Below, piece by piece: positions 38,170-47,874 of a stretch of 64,000 nucleotides of DNA. The notes beneath the pieces are model-generated. The model searched no databases. It saw only the letters and a program-made list of their open reading frames with translations, and was not told the DNA's origin. The stretch is from JBHJGP01 sp050331695 (GTDB lineage: Bacteria > Pseudomonadota > Alphaproteobacteria > Geminicoccales > Geminicoccaceae): positions 117,349 through 181,348 of the forward strand of contig JBHJGP010000009.1 of assembly GCA_050331695.1 (NCBI GenBank), written 5' to 3'. The position numbers and the translations under genes were made by a program. Position 1 is the stretch's first letter. The number at the start of each line of letters is the position of its first letter.

Positions 38170-38287
38170 TCGGTCTCTCCTCGTTTAGTTGCCGGTGGGT
38201 TCCGGTTGCCAAACAAGGTGAGCCAAAACGCTACTTTCTTCTGTGCGCCCGGTTACAGTTCACGGATTCGTCAGGCGCCGCGAGGGG

Positions 38288-38698
38288 TCACTCCACTTCC
38301 TCGGGTCCTCGATCACAAACGACCTGCAATTTGTTGCCATCAGGATCGCGAACGTAGGCGGCAAAATAGTGAGGTCCGTAAACGAGCCGGGGGCCCGGCG
38401 CTCCCTCGTCGCTCCCGCCCAGCGCCAGAGCGAGCCGGTGAAATTCTCGCACCTGCGCGTGCGTTTCCGCATTGAATGCGACATGGGTGCCGTTACCCCA
38501 AGTCGCCGGACGGCCGTCGGCGGGCCTGTAGAGATAGATCACCGGAGCCGCTTCACCCTTGACGTAGGCGGGCGGCTTCTCAGGCGGTTTCGGCAACCGA
38601 TGAAAACCAAGCACACCCAAAACGGCGTCGTAGAAACGGGCCGAGCGGCCAGGGTCATTGGTTCCGAGCGTAATATAACTGATCGCGGGAATGGTCAT
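38288..38698 (-). CDS. VOC-fold (glyoxalase/bleomycin-resistance-like) protein
   Basis: A 136-residue protein from ATG 38698. The upstream open part (MTRAAGAG...) lacks family similarity. The family pattern runs ISYITLGTNDPGRSARFYDAV, GTHVAFNAETHAQVREFH and YFAAYVRDPDGNKLQVVC. VOC proteins bind a divalent metal and act as lyases, isomerases, dioxygenases or sequestering proteins. The substrate is unknown. Confidence 0.85.
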   Translation of the reverse strand: MTIPAISYITLGTNDPGRSARFYDAVLGVLGFHRLPKPPEKPPAYVKGEAAPVIYLYRPADGRPATWGNGTHVAFNAETHAQVREFHRLALALGGSDEGAPGPRLVYGPHYFAAYVRDPDGNKLQVVCDRGPEEVE

Positions 38699-38944
38699 GA
38701 GCTGTCCCCCGACGAACCGGCGGCCCGCGCCGGCCGCCCTCGTCAATGTCGGTTAGCGAGACAATCCGAGCACAATAGCTCAAACTTGAACGCTTGTCCG
38801 ATCCGCATGCGCGCGCGTCCGATGATGTGATCGACATTTTCGTCTGGATCGAGCCGACGATCAGCTCTGGCGGTGAGCCGAAAGCAGCGGATCGATGAAA
38901 GATATTTGGGATATCCGTCGAGTGGATCCACCGAGAGCCGCCGG

Positions 38945-41290
38945 CTACCGGGCTCGAGCCTCCTGAATGGCTCGCCACACCCGTTCGGGCGTCGCCGGCA
39001 TGTCGATATGGCTGATACCGAGGGGCGCCAAGGCGTCGACGACCGCGTTCATCACCGCTGGCAAAGCGCCCGTGCAGCCGGCCTCGCCGCAGCCCTTGAC
39101 CCCGAGCCGATTGGTCGTCGCCGGAACGATGTGAAAATCGACGTCCATCGCCGGCACCTGATCGGCCCTCGGCACGGCGTAGTCCATGAAGCTGCCGGAC
39201 AGAAGCTGACCGCTGGCATCAAAAACCACCCGCTCGCCCAGGGCCTGGCCCAATCCTTGGACCACCCCGCCATGGACCTGGCCCTCGACGATCATCGGAT
39301 TTAACAAGACGCCGAAATCGTCAACTACCGTGTAGCGAAGGATCGCTACCTCGCCGGTGTCAGGGTCGATTTCGACTTCTGCAACATGGCAGCCGTTCGG
39401 GTAGGCGGAAGGTGGGGTCTCGACGACTACCGCGTCATTCAAAACGCCAACATTGTCCGGGTCCTCGCGAACGAGCCGCTCGATCTCGCTAAAGCTAACG
39501 CTTCGATCAGTACCAAGGACGACAAACGAGCCGTCCCTGAAAGCCAGATCGGCTGCGGCGACTTCCAACAGATCGGCCGCGAACGGCGTGGCCCGATCAA
39601 TCACCCGGTCCGCCGCCTCCAGTAACGCGGTGCTCGACGCCATGGCCGAGCGGGAGCCGCCGGTGCCACCGCCGCCCTCGAGTTCGTCACTGTCCTTCTG
39701 CAGGAGATCGACGCGATCAAAGTCTACGCCAAGCTTGTCGACCAGGACCTGGGCGAAGGTCGATGCGTGCCCCTGACCGTAATCGAGCGTCCCGGTCACC
39801 ATGGTGATCCGCCCGTCGGCGCCAAAGCGGAGCCCCCCCATCTCGCGGCCCACAGGTGCGGTGACCTCGAGATAATAGGCGACACCGGCACCATGGAGTT
39901 TTCCGCTATGGGCGGACCTTTGCTTTCTGACGTCGCGGGCTTGCCAGTCAGCGCGTTCGAGAGCCCGGTCGAGCACGGCCGGAAAATCGCCACTATCGTA
40001 GCGGCCACCGGATACCGCCTCGAAGGGAAGCTCGTCCGACCGAAGCAAGTTCAATCGCCGCAAGTCGATCGGATCGCGGCCGGTCTCGCGGGCGGCCTGA
40101 TCGATGATCCGCTCCATGACATAGACACCCTCTGGCCGTCCGGCACCGCGATAAGCGCCTGTGGGTGTCGTATGGGTGAACACGCAGCGGGTCCGAAGTG
40201 CCATCACTGGCAGCCGGTAGCCGCCCGGAACGTTCTTCTGCATGCTCACGGTCGACGGGCCTGGTCCGAAACCGGTGAGGTAAGCACCCATATCACCGAT
40301 GATGTCGCAGCGAACGGCCTTGAACCGGCCGGCTTCGTCCAGCGCCAGGGCGATGTCGACGATGCTGGCGCGCCCCTGATTGTCGGAGACGAAACTGTCG
40401 CTTCGCTCGTCCCGCCAGGCGACAGGCCGGCCAAGTTGTCTGCTGGCATGGAGGAGACCAACATACTCGGCGTAAACGCCGGCCTTCATGCCGAAGGACC
40501 CACCTACGTCCGGTGCGATCACCCGAACCTTGTCCACCGGGACCTTAAGTACGTCCTTGGCCAGCATGGCGCGCAGACCGAATACGCCCTGACAGCCGAG
40601 CTGGAGCGTATAACGCCCACTGTCGCCGTCATAGTAGGCCAGCGCCGCCCGCGGCTCCATAGCTGCGACCACGACCCGATTGTTCTCCAGTTTCAATCGG
40701 CTGACATGGGCGGCATCGGCAAAGGCGCCTTCGACCGCGCCCTCATCGCCATAGGCCCAGTCCAAGCACACATTCGTTTTCAGCTCGGGATGTACGAGTG
40801 GGGCGCCCTCGGTCAGCGCCTCATCCATCGCGATTACCGCCGGCAGGGGGTCGATATCGAACGCGATCAATTCGGCGGCGTCCAGGGCCAAAGCCCGGGT
40901 CTCGGCAATCACCATCGCCAGCGGCTCGCCTATATGCCGGACCTGGTCGACGGCGAAAGCCGGCCGCGGCGGCACCTTGAGAGGCTGACCGTCACGGCTC
41001 TTTAGGGGCAGACCGCTACCGGGCAGCGCGAGGCCGGCCCGTCGAAGCTCGGCGCCATCGATGACCGCGTGGACCCCGTCCAATGCCCGGGCCCCGTCAC
41101 AATCAAGGCGCGTGATCCGACCGCTTGCGACCGGTGAGCGGACGATATGGCCGAACAGCACGCCCTCAGCCACGAGATCGTCGCTGTAGCGACCGCCGCC
41201 GGTGACCAGGCGAGCGTCTTCTTTTCGTGGAACGGCATGACCGATGCCGCCGGGCTGGCGGGAGACGTAAGGGGGTGACAGATCGTCCAT
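38945..41290 (-). CDS. xanthine dehydrogenase-family molybdopterin-binding subunit
   Basis: A 781-residue protein of the CoxL/XdhB large-subunit type. Its N-terminal half begins GHAVPRKEDARLVTGGGRYSDD. Later molybdopterin-contact motifs include GGSFGMKAGVY, AYRGAGRPEGVYVMER, and GGGGTGGSRSAM near residue 545. It catalyses hydroxylation of an unknown heterocycle, aldehyde or CO-like substrate. The FeS and FAD subunits normally encoded beside it are absent on both sides, so partners must be elsewhere or the gene is a remnant. The strict CoxL active-site motif AYRCSFR is not present, so CO oxidation is unlikely. Confidence 0.88.
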   Translation of the reverse strand: MDDLSPPYVSRQPGGIGHAVPRKEDARLVTGGGRYSDDLVAEGVLFGHIVRSPVASGRITRLDCDGARALDGVHAVIDGAELRRAGLALPGSGLPLKSRDGQPLKVPPRPAFAVDQVRHIGEPLAMVIAETRALALDAAELIAFDIDPLPAVIAMDEALTEGAPLVHPELKTNVCLDWAYGDEGAVEGAFADAAHVSRLKLENNRVVVAAMEPRAALAYYDGDSGRYTLQLGCQGVFGLRAMLAKDVLKVPVDKVRVIAPDVGGSFGMKAGVYAEYVGLLHASRQLGRPVAWRDERSDSFVSDNQGRASIVDIALALDEAGRFKAVRCDIIGDMGAYLTGFGPGPSTVSMQKNVPGGYRLPVMALRTRCVFTHTTPTGAYRGAGRPEGVYVMERIIDQAARETGRDPIDLRRLNLLRSDELPFEAVSGGRYDSGDFPAVLDRALERADWQARDVRKQRSAHSGKLHGAGVAYYLEVTAPVGREMGGLRFGADGRITMVTGTLDYGQGHASTFAQVLVDKLGVDFDRVDLLQKDSDELEGGGGTGGSRSAMASSTALLEAADRVIDRATPFAADLLEVAAADLAFRDGSFVVLGTDRSVSFSEIERLVREDPDNVGVLNDAVVVETPPSAYPNGCHVAEVEIDPDTGEVAILRYTVVDDFGVLLNPMIVEGQVHGGVVQGLGQALGERVVFDASGQLLSGSFMDYAVPRADQVPAMDVDFHIVPATTNRLGVKGCGEAGCTGALPAVMNAVVDALAPLGISHIDMPATPERVWRAIQEARAR

Positions 41291-41440
41291 GGTTTGGTCT
41301 CCCGTTCAACCCGTTGGTTGGCTTTATGACGTGCTTGCGTCCCGGAGAGAGGACTGCGCTGGGATCGCCGCTTGGCCCCGAAAGCTTCGCTCGGTATATC
41401 CCCATCACCCGTTTCCCGCACGCCGCATGAGGACGCAGCG

Positions 41441-42919
41441 ATGGATTCGACCGCCGTCGTCATTCCCGAGGCGCTCACCTTTGATGATGTGCTGCTCCTG
41501 CCCCGGGGCTCCGAGGTCCTGCCCAGCCAGGCCGAAACCCGGACGAAGCTGACCCGCGAGATCGATCTTTCCATCCCGCTGATCTCGGCGGCGATGGACA
41601 CGGTCACGGAAAGCCGGTTGGCGATCGCCCTCGCCCAGCATGGCGGTTTGGGCGTGATTCACAAGAATATGAGCGCCGGAGCTCAGGCCGACGAGGTGCG
41701 CCGGGTCAAGCGGTTCGAGGCGGGCATGGTGGTCAATCCGACCACGGTCGGCCCCGACACACCGCTCGGCGATGCGTTGCGACTGATGGCCGATCAGCAG
41801 ATCTCCGGTTTGCCGGTGGTCGAGCCCGGCGAGGGACGGCTGGTTGGTATCCTGACCAACAGGGACGTCCGGTTCGCGACCGACGAGAGCAAGCCGGTCC
41901 GCTCGCTGATGACGGCGGATAACCTGATCACGGTCGGCGAACAGGTCGATCGGGACAGCTGCAAGCGGCTTCTGCATCAGCACAGAATCGAAAAACTGTT
42001 GGTGGTCGACCGGGACTACCGTCTGGTCGGCCTGATCACGGTCAAAGATATCGAAAAGGCGCAGCGGTTTCCGGCGGCGGCCAAGGATGACAAAGGGCGC
42101 TTGCGGGTCGGCGCCGCGACCGGCGTCGGCGCCGACGGTCTGGAGCGGGCGGAGAGGCTGATCGAGGCCGGGGGCGACCTCCTGGTCGTGGACACGGCGC
42201 ATGGCCACTCCCATGGCGTCATCCAGGCGGTGGCCACACTCCGGCGCCTGAGCAATTCGACCCAGATCATCGCCGGCAATGTGGCCACCCCGGAGGGCGC
42301 CGGTGCCCTGATCGACGCGGGCGCCGACGCGGTCAAGGTCGGCAGCGGTCCGGGCTCGATCTGCACGACCCGGGTCGTCGCGGGGGTCGGCGTGCCCCAA
42401 CTTCACGCGCTTCTGACCATCGCCGGACGCTGCCAGGCGGCGAATGTGCCGATGATCGCCGACGGCGGCATCCGCAACTCGGGCGACCTTGCCAAGGCGA
42501 TCGCCGCCGGGGCCGATTGCGCCATGCTCGGCTCCTTGTTCGCTGGGACCGAAGAGGCGCCTGGTGACGTCTTCGTCCTCGATGGCCGGTCCTACAAATC
42601 CTATCGCGGCATGGGCTCGCTCGGCGCCATGGCCCGGGGCTCGGCGGACCGATACTTCCAGGCCGAAGTCGGCGAGCCGCTGAAGCTGGTGCCCGAAGGC
42701 ATCGAGGGCCGGGTGCCTTACAAGGGACCGATTGCGACGATCGTTCACCAGCTGGTGGGCGGTCTCAGGGCAGCCATGGGCTATACCGGCAGCCGGTCCG
42801 TCGCCGATATGCGCGACCGGGCCCGCTTCATCCGGGTAACCGACGCCGGCCACCGGGAGGGCCACGTCCACGACGTGGCGAGCACCAAGGCGGCGCCCAA
42901 CTATCAGGGCCAGGCCTGA
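41441..42919 (+). CDS. guaB: inosine-5'-monophosphate dehydrogenase
   Basis: A 492-residue protein from ATG 41441, preceded by GAGGACG; a longer frame to 41372 is not needed. It has the catalytic Cys loop GSGPGSICTTRVVAG, the flap YRGMGSLGAMARGS, and two CBS domains between about 100 and 215 (PTTVGPDTPLGDALRLM, DSCKRLLHQHRIEKLLVVD). It converts IMP to XMP with NAD, the committed step of GMP synthesis. guaA is not in the window. Confidence 0.97.
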   Translation: MDSTAVVIPEALTFDDVLLLPRGSEVLPSQAETRTKLTREIDLSIPLISAAMDTVTESRLAIALAQHGGLGVIHKNMSAGAQADEVRRVKRFEAGMVVNPTTVGPDTPLGDALRLMADQQISGLPVVEPGEGRLVGILTNRDVRFATDESKPVRSLMTADNLITVGEQVDRDSCKRLLHQHRIEKLLVVDRDYRLVGLITVKDIEKAQRFPAAAKDDKGRLRVGAATGVGADGLERAERLIEAGGDLLVVDTAHGHSHGVIQAVATLRRLSNSTQIIAGNVATPEGAGALIDAGADAVKVGSGPGSICTTRVVAGVGVPQLHALLTIAGRCQAANVPMIADGGIRNSGDLAKAIAAGADCAMLGSLFAGTEEAPGDVFVLDGRSYKSYRGMGSLGAMARGSADRYFQAEVGEPLKLVPEGIEGRVPYKGPIATIVHQLVGGLRAAMGYTGSRSVADMRDRARFIRVTDAGHREGHVHDVASTKAAPNYQGQA

Positions 42920-42972
42920 CACGCGGCACGGCCAGTCCAGGACGACAAAACCGCCGGAAATTAACCTGCGTT

Positions 42973-42987
42973 TTAACGAGCCCTTAA
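42973..42987. promoter_or_regulatory. CtrA-like TTAA-N7-TTAA site upstream of the GGDEF-EAL gene
   Basis: TTAA, CGAGCCC, TTAA with the 7-nt spacing of CtrA boxes, 90 nt before the GTG at 43077. A further TTAA lies at 42961. CtrA is an alphaproteobacterial cell-cycle and motility regulator. The match is short and unverified. Confidence 0.3.
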
Positions 42988-43076
42988 GCGTAGCCCTTTA
43001 GGTTTGGAAGCCATCGCTGTTCCAAGCCCACGGCCTCGGCCGTCCGCCTGGAGCCGATGACCGATCCTCTGGCTAG

Positions 43077-45251
43077 GTGAATAGGCTCGCGCGCGTGAAC
43101 CGCACTGCTCTGTCCATTTCAATCGGTCTCGTCACCACCGCTGCGCTCGGCATTTGGATGCAGAACGCGGCCGCGGCGGATGGCTTGAACCGCTCCATCA
43201 TCGAGGCCTGTCTCGCCGTCGCCCGCCTGTTGATCGATGGCGTCCGCCTCATCCTGCCGGGGATTGCGCCGGTCCCGGGCATTACCGATCCGGCGGCGTT
43301 TCAGCCGACGCCTTTCGGCCTCGACATGGTGCTGGTGCTGGCCGGTGTCTTCTGCGTGGTCGGTGCTTGGCGCCGTCAGAGCCGCAGCGCGACCCTGGTC
43401 TACGGCCTGATCGCGATAGCTGCCGTGCTGACCCTGGTCACGATCGCCGGCGCTTTGTTTCAGGCTTCGGTATCATCCGCCGGCGTGCTCACCGCAATCG
43501 GCCTGTCCGCGACGCTTGTCACCTTGCTGCGCGAACGGGGTATAGACGTCAGCGGCGAGAAAGCGGCGACCATCGCTCTATCGCCTGGCGGCTCCGGCGA
43601 ACTGTTCGATTCCTGTGCCGACGGCATCCTCAAGATCGACCTCAACCAGACCATCCTCGACATCAATCCCGCCGCCGAAGCGCTGTTCGGCCGGAGCCGC
43701 GCCGAGCTGATCGGCAATTCGCTTCGCCAGGCGGTAGCGCTGCCCAATGACGACTTGTTCGCCGCCCGAGACCTGCAGAGCCGCCTTTCGGTCACGGGCT
43801 GGCGGCCCAACGGCGATCCGTTCCCGATCGAGGTGACGCTGTCGCCGATCCCGGGCTCCGGGACCAAGCGCACCTATGTCATGGTCCGGGACATTTCCGA
43901 GCTGTGCCAGCGCCAGGAGCAGCTGGAACGGCTGGCCCTGCACGATTCCCTGACCGGTCTGCCCAACCGCGTTCTGATGCAGGATCGCCTCGATCAGGCG
44001 GTCAGGCTGAGCGAGCGTTCGGGCAATCCCTTCGCGCTCATGTTGTTGGATCTCAACCGCTTCAAGCGGGTGAACGACACGCTGGGCCACCATATCGGCG
44101 ATCTTTTGCTGCAAAAGCTTGGGCCGCGCCTCAAACAGCCGCTTCGGGACACCGACACGCTGGCCCGTCTCGGCGGCGACGAATTTGCCGTGCTTTTGCC
44201 CGGCCCGACCGATCTCGAGACGGCCTGCGGTGTTGCCGAGCGGATCGTCGAATCGGTGGCGCAGCCCTTCATGGTCGAAGAGCTCAACCTCGATATCGGC
44301 GTCAGCATCGGCGTCGCCCTCTTCCCCGAGCACGGCAATGACAGCGGCGAGCTCCTCAACAATGCCGATGCCGCCATGTATGTGGCGAAACGGGGCCAAC
44401 TCGGCTTCGCCGTCTACGACGCGACCGACGACCGGCGCAGCGTCCGGCGGTTGACGCTGAGGGGCGATCTCCGCCGCGCCATCGAGAATGACGAGTTCGT
44501 CATTCGCTATCAGCCCAAGGTCGACGCCAAGTCCGCCATGCTCTGCGGCGTCGAGGCGCTGGTTCGCTGGCAGCACAGTGAACACGGGCTGATGGGACCG
44601 GACGAGTTCATCACCATCGCCGAACAAACCGGTCTGGTCCGGGCGCTCACCATCTGGGTCCTGAGCAACGCCCTGAAACAGCAGCAGATCTGGCGCCAGG
44701 CGGGGATCGACATCCCGATCTCCGTCAACCTGTCCCTGAAATCGCTCCAGGACGAGGATTTCCCGGATCGCCTGCGTTTGCTTCTCAACACCTGGGACGG
44801 CCGCCCGGAGCAGCTGTTGTTCGAGGTGACCGAGAGCACGTTGATGGCGGATCCCGATCGCTCGATCGCCGTCCTCGACCGGCTCGCGGCCATCGGCTGC
44901 CACATCGGCCTCGACGATTTCGGCACCGGCATCTCCTCACTCAAGATCCTGCAGCGCCTGCCGATCAAGGAGATCAAGGTCGACCGCTCCTTCGTCTCGG
45001 CCATGGCCGATGACGAGGCCGCCGCCGTGGTCGTCCGCTCGATCGTCCGTCTGGCCCACAGTCTGGGGCTGCGCACCGTCGCCGAAGGCGTCGAGAGCCG
45101 TCAGATCTTCGACTGGCTCGGCACGCTCGGCTGCGATCAGGTCCAGGGATACATGTTTGGCAAGCCCATGGACGCTCCGAAACTCGAGCAATGGCTCACC
45201 GAAACGCCCTGGGGTCAGCACCTCCGGGACGACGGCCGGCCGGAGCTCTGA
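43077..45251 (+). CDS. PAS-GGDEF-EAL bifunctional c-di-GMP signalling protein
   Basis: A 724-residue membrane protein starting at GTG 43077 (GTG 43095 is possible). Hydrophobic stretches near 5-25, 80-100 and 112-145 anchor the N terminus. A PAS domain follows at about 170-285 (ILDINPAAEALFGRSRAEL). The GGDEF domain has RLGGDEFAVLLPG with a RDTD inhibition site just before it. The EAL domain has CGVEALVRWQH and LDDFGTGISSL. Both catalytic signatures look complete, so the protein may make and degrade c-di-GMP. The HisKA-like gene begins 7 nt downstream, suggesting a signalling pair. Confidence 0.93.
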   Translation: MNRLARVNRTALSISIGLVTTAALGIWMQNAAAADGLNRSIIEACLAVARLLIDGVRLILPGIAPVPGITDPAAFQPTPFGLDMVLVLAGVFCVVGAWRRQSRSATLVYGLIAIAAVLTLVTIAGALFQASVSSAGVLTAIGLSATLVTLLRERGIDVSGEKAATIALSPGGSGELFDSCADGILKIDLNQTILDINPAAEALFGRSRAELIGNSLRQAVALPNDDLFAARDLQSRLSVTGWRPNGDPFPIEVTLSPIPGSGTKRTYVMVRDISELCQRQEQLERLALHDSLTGLPNRVLMQDRLDQAVRLSERSGNPFALMLLDLNRFKRVNDTLGHHIGDLLLQKLGPRLKQPLRDTDTLARLGGDEFAVLLPGPTDLETACGVAERIVESVAQPFMVEELNLDIGVSIGVALFPEHGNDSGELLNNADAAMYVAKRGQLGFAVYDATDDRRSVRRLTLRGDLRRAIENDEFVIRYQPKVDAKSAMLCGVEALVRWQHSEHGLMGPDEFITIAEQTGLVRALTIWVLSNALKQQQIWRQAGIDIPISVNLSLKSLQDEDFPDRLRLLLNTWDGRPEQLLFEVTESTLMADPDRSIAVLDRLAAIGCHIGLDDFGTGISSLKILQRLPIKEIKVDRSFVSAMADDEAAAVVVRSIVRLAHSLGLRTVAEGVESRQIFDWLGTLGCDQVQGYMFGKPMDAPKLEQWLTETPWGQHLRDDGRPEL

Positions 45252-45257
45252 GCCCGG

Positions 45258-46073
45258 ATGAACGTTGACAGAGAGCTGCGGCGAGAGACTGGCGCCCAGC
45301 GGCCGACGGTTCATGAGCCCGATTCGGAAACCACCATTCCGGCGCATCTCCTCTCCCACGCGCTCGGCACGCCGCTCCATGCCATCGAAGGCTACACGGC
45401 CCTGTTGCTCGATGGTGCCTTCGGTCCGCTGAGCCCGGATGTGCGCAGCTGCATCAAGGATTTGAGGCTCGCCTCGATCCGCCTGGAAACGCTGGCCATT
45501 CTCTGCCAAGCCGCCCGGCTGGCCGAACCCGCGGGGCCGGCCGGTGTCGGCGAACAGGCGCCTTTGGGCGTGCCCTTGGCGATGAGCGGCCTCAGCCCCT
45601 CGGCCGAACCCGGATCGTCTCCACGAGCGGACGAAACCTGCCTCTCCGTCCTGATGGAAACCGCTGTCACCCGTCACCAGGGGATCCTCCGCTGGACCTC
45701 CCAAGGTCTTCGCTTGCCCTTGTCGCCGACGCAAGATCTCCGGCGTTGGCGAGACCTGGCCTCGAGCCTCGGCAGCTTCGTCGCCTGCGGCCTCGCCGAG
45801 CGGCTCGATCTCGAGCTGACACAAGTCGATTGCCCCCTGGGCCAGGGCGCAAACCACTTGGAAGAGCCGGTCGGAAGGGTGACTTTGACGATCCACGGTT
45901 TGCCGCCCGCGGACCGGCGGATCGCCGAAGGCTGTCTGGAACGCCTGCTTCTCGATCGCCTGATTGGATGTCTTGGCACTGTCACGCGGCCCGCAGCTCA
46001 TAGTCTGGTTCTGACGGTCGCCGGCGAGCACCAGCAACGGGGATCCGGAACAGCCAGTCTCGAACAGGGCTGA
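45258..46073 (+). CDS. HisKA-like protein lacking a recognisable ATPase domain
   Basis: A 271-residue protein. Residues 31-60 (LLSHALGTPLHAIEGYTALL, then LDGAFGPL) closely follow the dimerisation and phosphoacceptor helix of PAS-type sensor kinases, with His34 in the usual place. The remaining 200 residues show no N-box, G1 or G2 motifs of a HATPase_c domain, only a loosely similar C-terminal region. It may be a phosphotransfer or regulatory subunit, or a degenerate kinase. It lies 7 nt after the GGDEF-EAL gene and is probably cotranscribed with it. No family name can be given with confidence. Confidence 0.65.
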   Translation: MNVDRELRRETGAQRPTVHEPDSETTIPAHLLSHALGTPLHAIEGYTALLLDGAFGPLSPDVRSCIKDLRLASIRLETLAILCQAARLAEPAGPAGVGEQAPLGVPLAMSGLSPSAEPGSSPRADETCLSVLMETAVTRHQGILRWTSQGLRLPLSPTQDLRRWRDLASSLGSFVACGLAERLDLELTQVDCPLGQGANHLEEPVGRVTLTIHGLPPADRRIAEGCLERLLLDRLIGCLGTVTRPAAHSLVLTVAGEHQQRGSGTASLEQG

Positions 46074-46717
46074 AGCGAGCGTACCCCCGGCTGACCAGGT
46101 GGAATCGAGATGCTGATTGGCGGTGCTTCGCTCTCGGTAAACCAACTTGGTCCCAGCGCCGACAGATCGACCAAGGTTCCAGAGGAAGCGACAATGCCTT
46201 TGCCAAGGAACCGCTTTTCAGACTGAAGAACACGTTTTGCTGACGGACCCAGGATCGGTTTGTCAGGACGGGCTTTTCTGGAGAGCGGACCTCGGGTTGG
46301 CGAGAGCGTCTGAGCGCGCCTCTCGTCCGGCAAGGCGAGCGAAAGGCCGTTCGCCTTTGACGCCAAATGGCTTTTGATCCGGAAGAGTGGATCCGGTCAT
46401 ACCCCCGCGGCATTGGGCTCTAGTCAGCCGGAAAAGGGTGCCTCATTCCTCGGCGTACCGGCGCTTGGCAAAGGCGCTGGACATCCGCCGGCAACGTGAT
46501 AGGTTTCCAGCCGTCGCGTCGGTGCGCACCGGGTTCCATCGCCCCACCACGATTAGAAGCGGCACCGTCGCGCGACCAGAGAGGCTTCCAAATAGCGGAT
46601 AATGCCCATCGCGGGCACTTTCCAGTGTCACCTGAGCGTCACTATCCATGAAAGGTGACGTCCCACCGTGTCACGCAGCCGGCCGATCAGGCTTGAGCGA
46701 GCTTTACGAAAGTCACG
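46074..46717 (+). other. 644-nt region without a supported gene
   Basis: All six frames carry only short or compositionally odd frames, such as Arg/Ser-rich minus-strand ones across 45982-46413. I see no tRNA, hairpin with T-run, or repeat. It could hold decayed coding sequence or the promoter of the 46718 gene. Confidence 0.4.
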
Positions 46718-47485
46718 ATGTTTCCCTACCGTCGGAACAATCAGCGTAAGCGTTCAAAACCAACGGGTAACAGACGTCCAAAGGACGGCAATCGCCGGAT
46801 TCCCGGATCGGCCCGAGAGTTGTTACCTCTGATACAACCGGCAACCAAAGCCTTGGCCCAGATGCTGGCGGGCCGGAGCAAGAAGTCCGGCCAGGTCGTC
46901 CACGCTCAGAATGTCGCAGCCAAAGCCGAGCAACTGATCGGCGAGCGCCATGTCGACCGCCTCAATCCTCGTGATCGGGAAGAATTTCTGGAGCAAGTCG
47001 CGCGGCTCAAGCTGACCCTCAACGATGCCGCCGATGAGTTGGCCGAGGCGGAGGTGGTCGAAAACGACCAACCCGAGGAGGTCGAAGAGGAACCGGTCGA
47101 CGAGCAGGCCCTCGAGGCGGAAGCGGCCGAAAGCAAGGAACGGTTGCGGCGGATCGCGCTCTCCCTGATGACGCCCATGGCCAACGGGGCCGAGGCCCAT
47201 GTCATGCGATCCTCGTCGGCCCAGCATCGCAAGGCCGAGGAATCTGTCGACGGCGACGAGGCAGCCGATCCGATGGACGCCGCGCTGCCGAACGGCTCAG
47301 GAGCGCAGACCGCTCAGCCTGTGGCAAAGCGGCAGACCCCGGAACGAAAATCGACCAAACGGACCAAGCCTGTCGATGACGAGCCCGAGGAGAAGAGCGG
47401 CTCTCGTCCCCGACTTCGCCTGAAAAAGGTTGAAAAGTCCGGCGACGATGAGGTCGCGGAAGGCGCCGACGAGCGCGCCGGTTAG
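46718..47485 (+). CDS. charged low-complexity protein of unknown function
   Basis: A 255-residue protein. The first 30 residues are strongly basic (YRRNNQRKRSKPTGNRRPK). Residues 30-110 look helical (KALAQMLAGRSKKSG, HAQNVAAKAEQLIGERHVDR). Residues 110-140 are Glu-rich, and the rest is mixed Lys/Glu and probably disordered. GC-rich third positions in the body support coding. ATG 46718 has no strong ribosome site. The basic N terminus could bind nucleic acid, but that is speculation. It sits 389 nt before clpS. Confidence 0.6.
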   Translation: MFPYRRNNQRKRSKPTGNRRPKDGNRRIPGSARELLPLIQPATKALAQMLAGRSKKSGQVVHAQNVAAKAEQLIGERHVDRLNPRDREEFLEQVARLKLTLNDAADELAEAEVVENDQPEEVEEEPVDEQALEAEAAESKERLRRIALSLMTPMANGAEAHVMRSSSAQHRKAEESVDGDEAADPMDAALPNGSGAQTAQPVAKRQTPERKSTKRTKPVDDEPEEKSGSRPRLRLKKVEKSGDDEVAEGADERAG

Positions 47486-47874
47486 CGGGCCTCCTGCTTT
47501 GGCGACTGGCCTTGGTGCTCTAGGCGTCCGGAATCCTGGCGCACCGGCGCCGGCGTGGCGGATCGCTTCGGCAGCGTCAGAGTTGTATCAACTTACGGAA
47601 AAAGTGCGGTTTTGGCTTGGACGAACGGTTGCGTTGGAACTTCGCCGCTGCACGAACGCCGAGTGCCAAGCCGATTTTTCCGCTGGCCAACCAATCTGTT
47701 CCGCTTGACGGCCAGGTTTGCGACGCAATAGCTGCAGGCTGGGGAAACGGTTGCAGGCGGCTCCATCAACACCACATTACTCGCGTCGACGAACCTCGCT
47801 GGCAGTTTTCAGCCGGCATCAAATTGGGTATCGTTCTTCGACGTCGAGCGAGCTCAGGACCTGGTTCGGACGAT
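47486..47874 (+). other. 389-nt region upstream of clpS
   Basis: The clpS frame is open back to 47617, but that part lacks ClpS similarity and typical codon use, so I treat it as leader and promoter. No convincing hairpin or second gene is seen. Confidence 0.45.

Noticed and set aside
41405..42922. 505-codon minus-strand open frame
   Set aside because: It is antisense to guaB and has no recognisable domain.
47617..47874. N-terminal extension of ClpS by 86 residues
   Set aside because: No ClpS protein has it, codon use is poor, and ATG 47875 gives the standard length.
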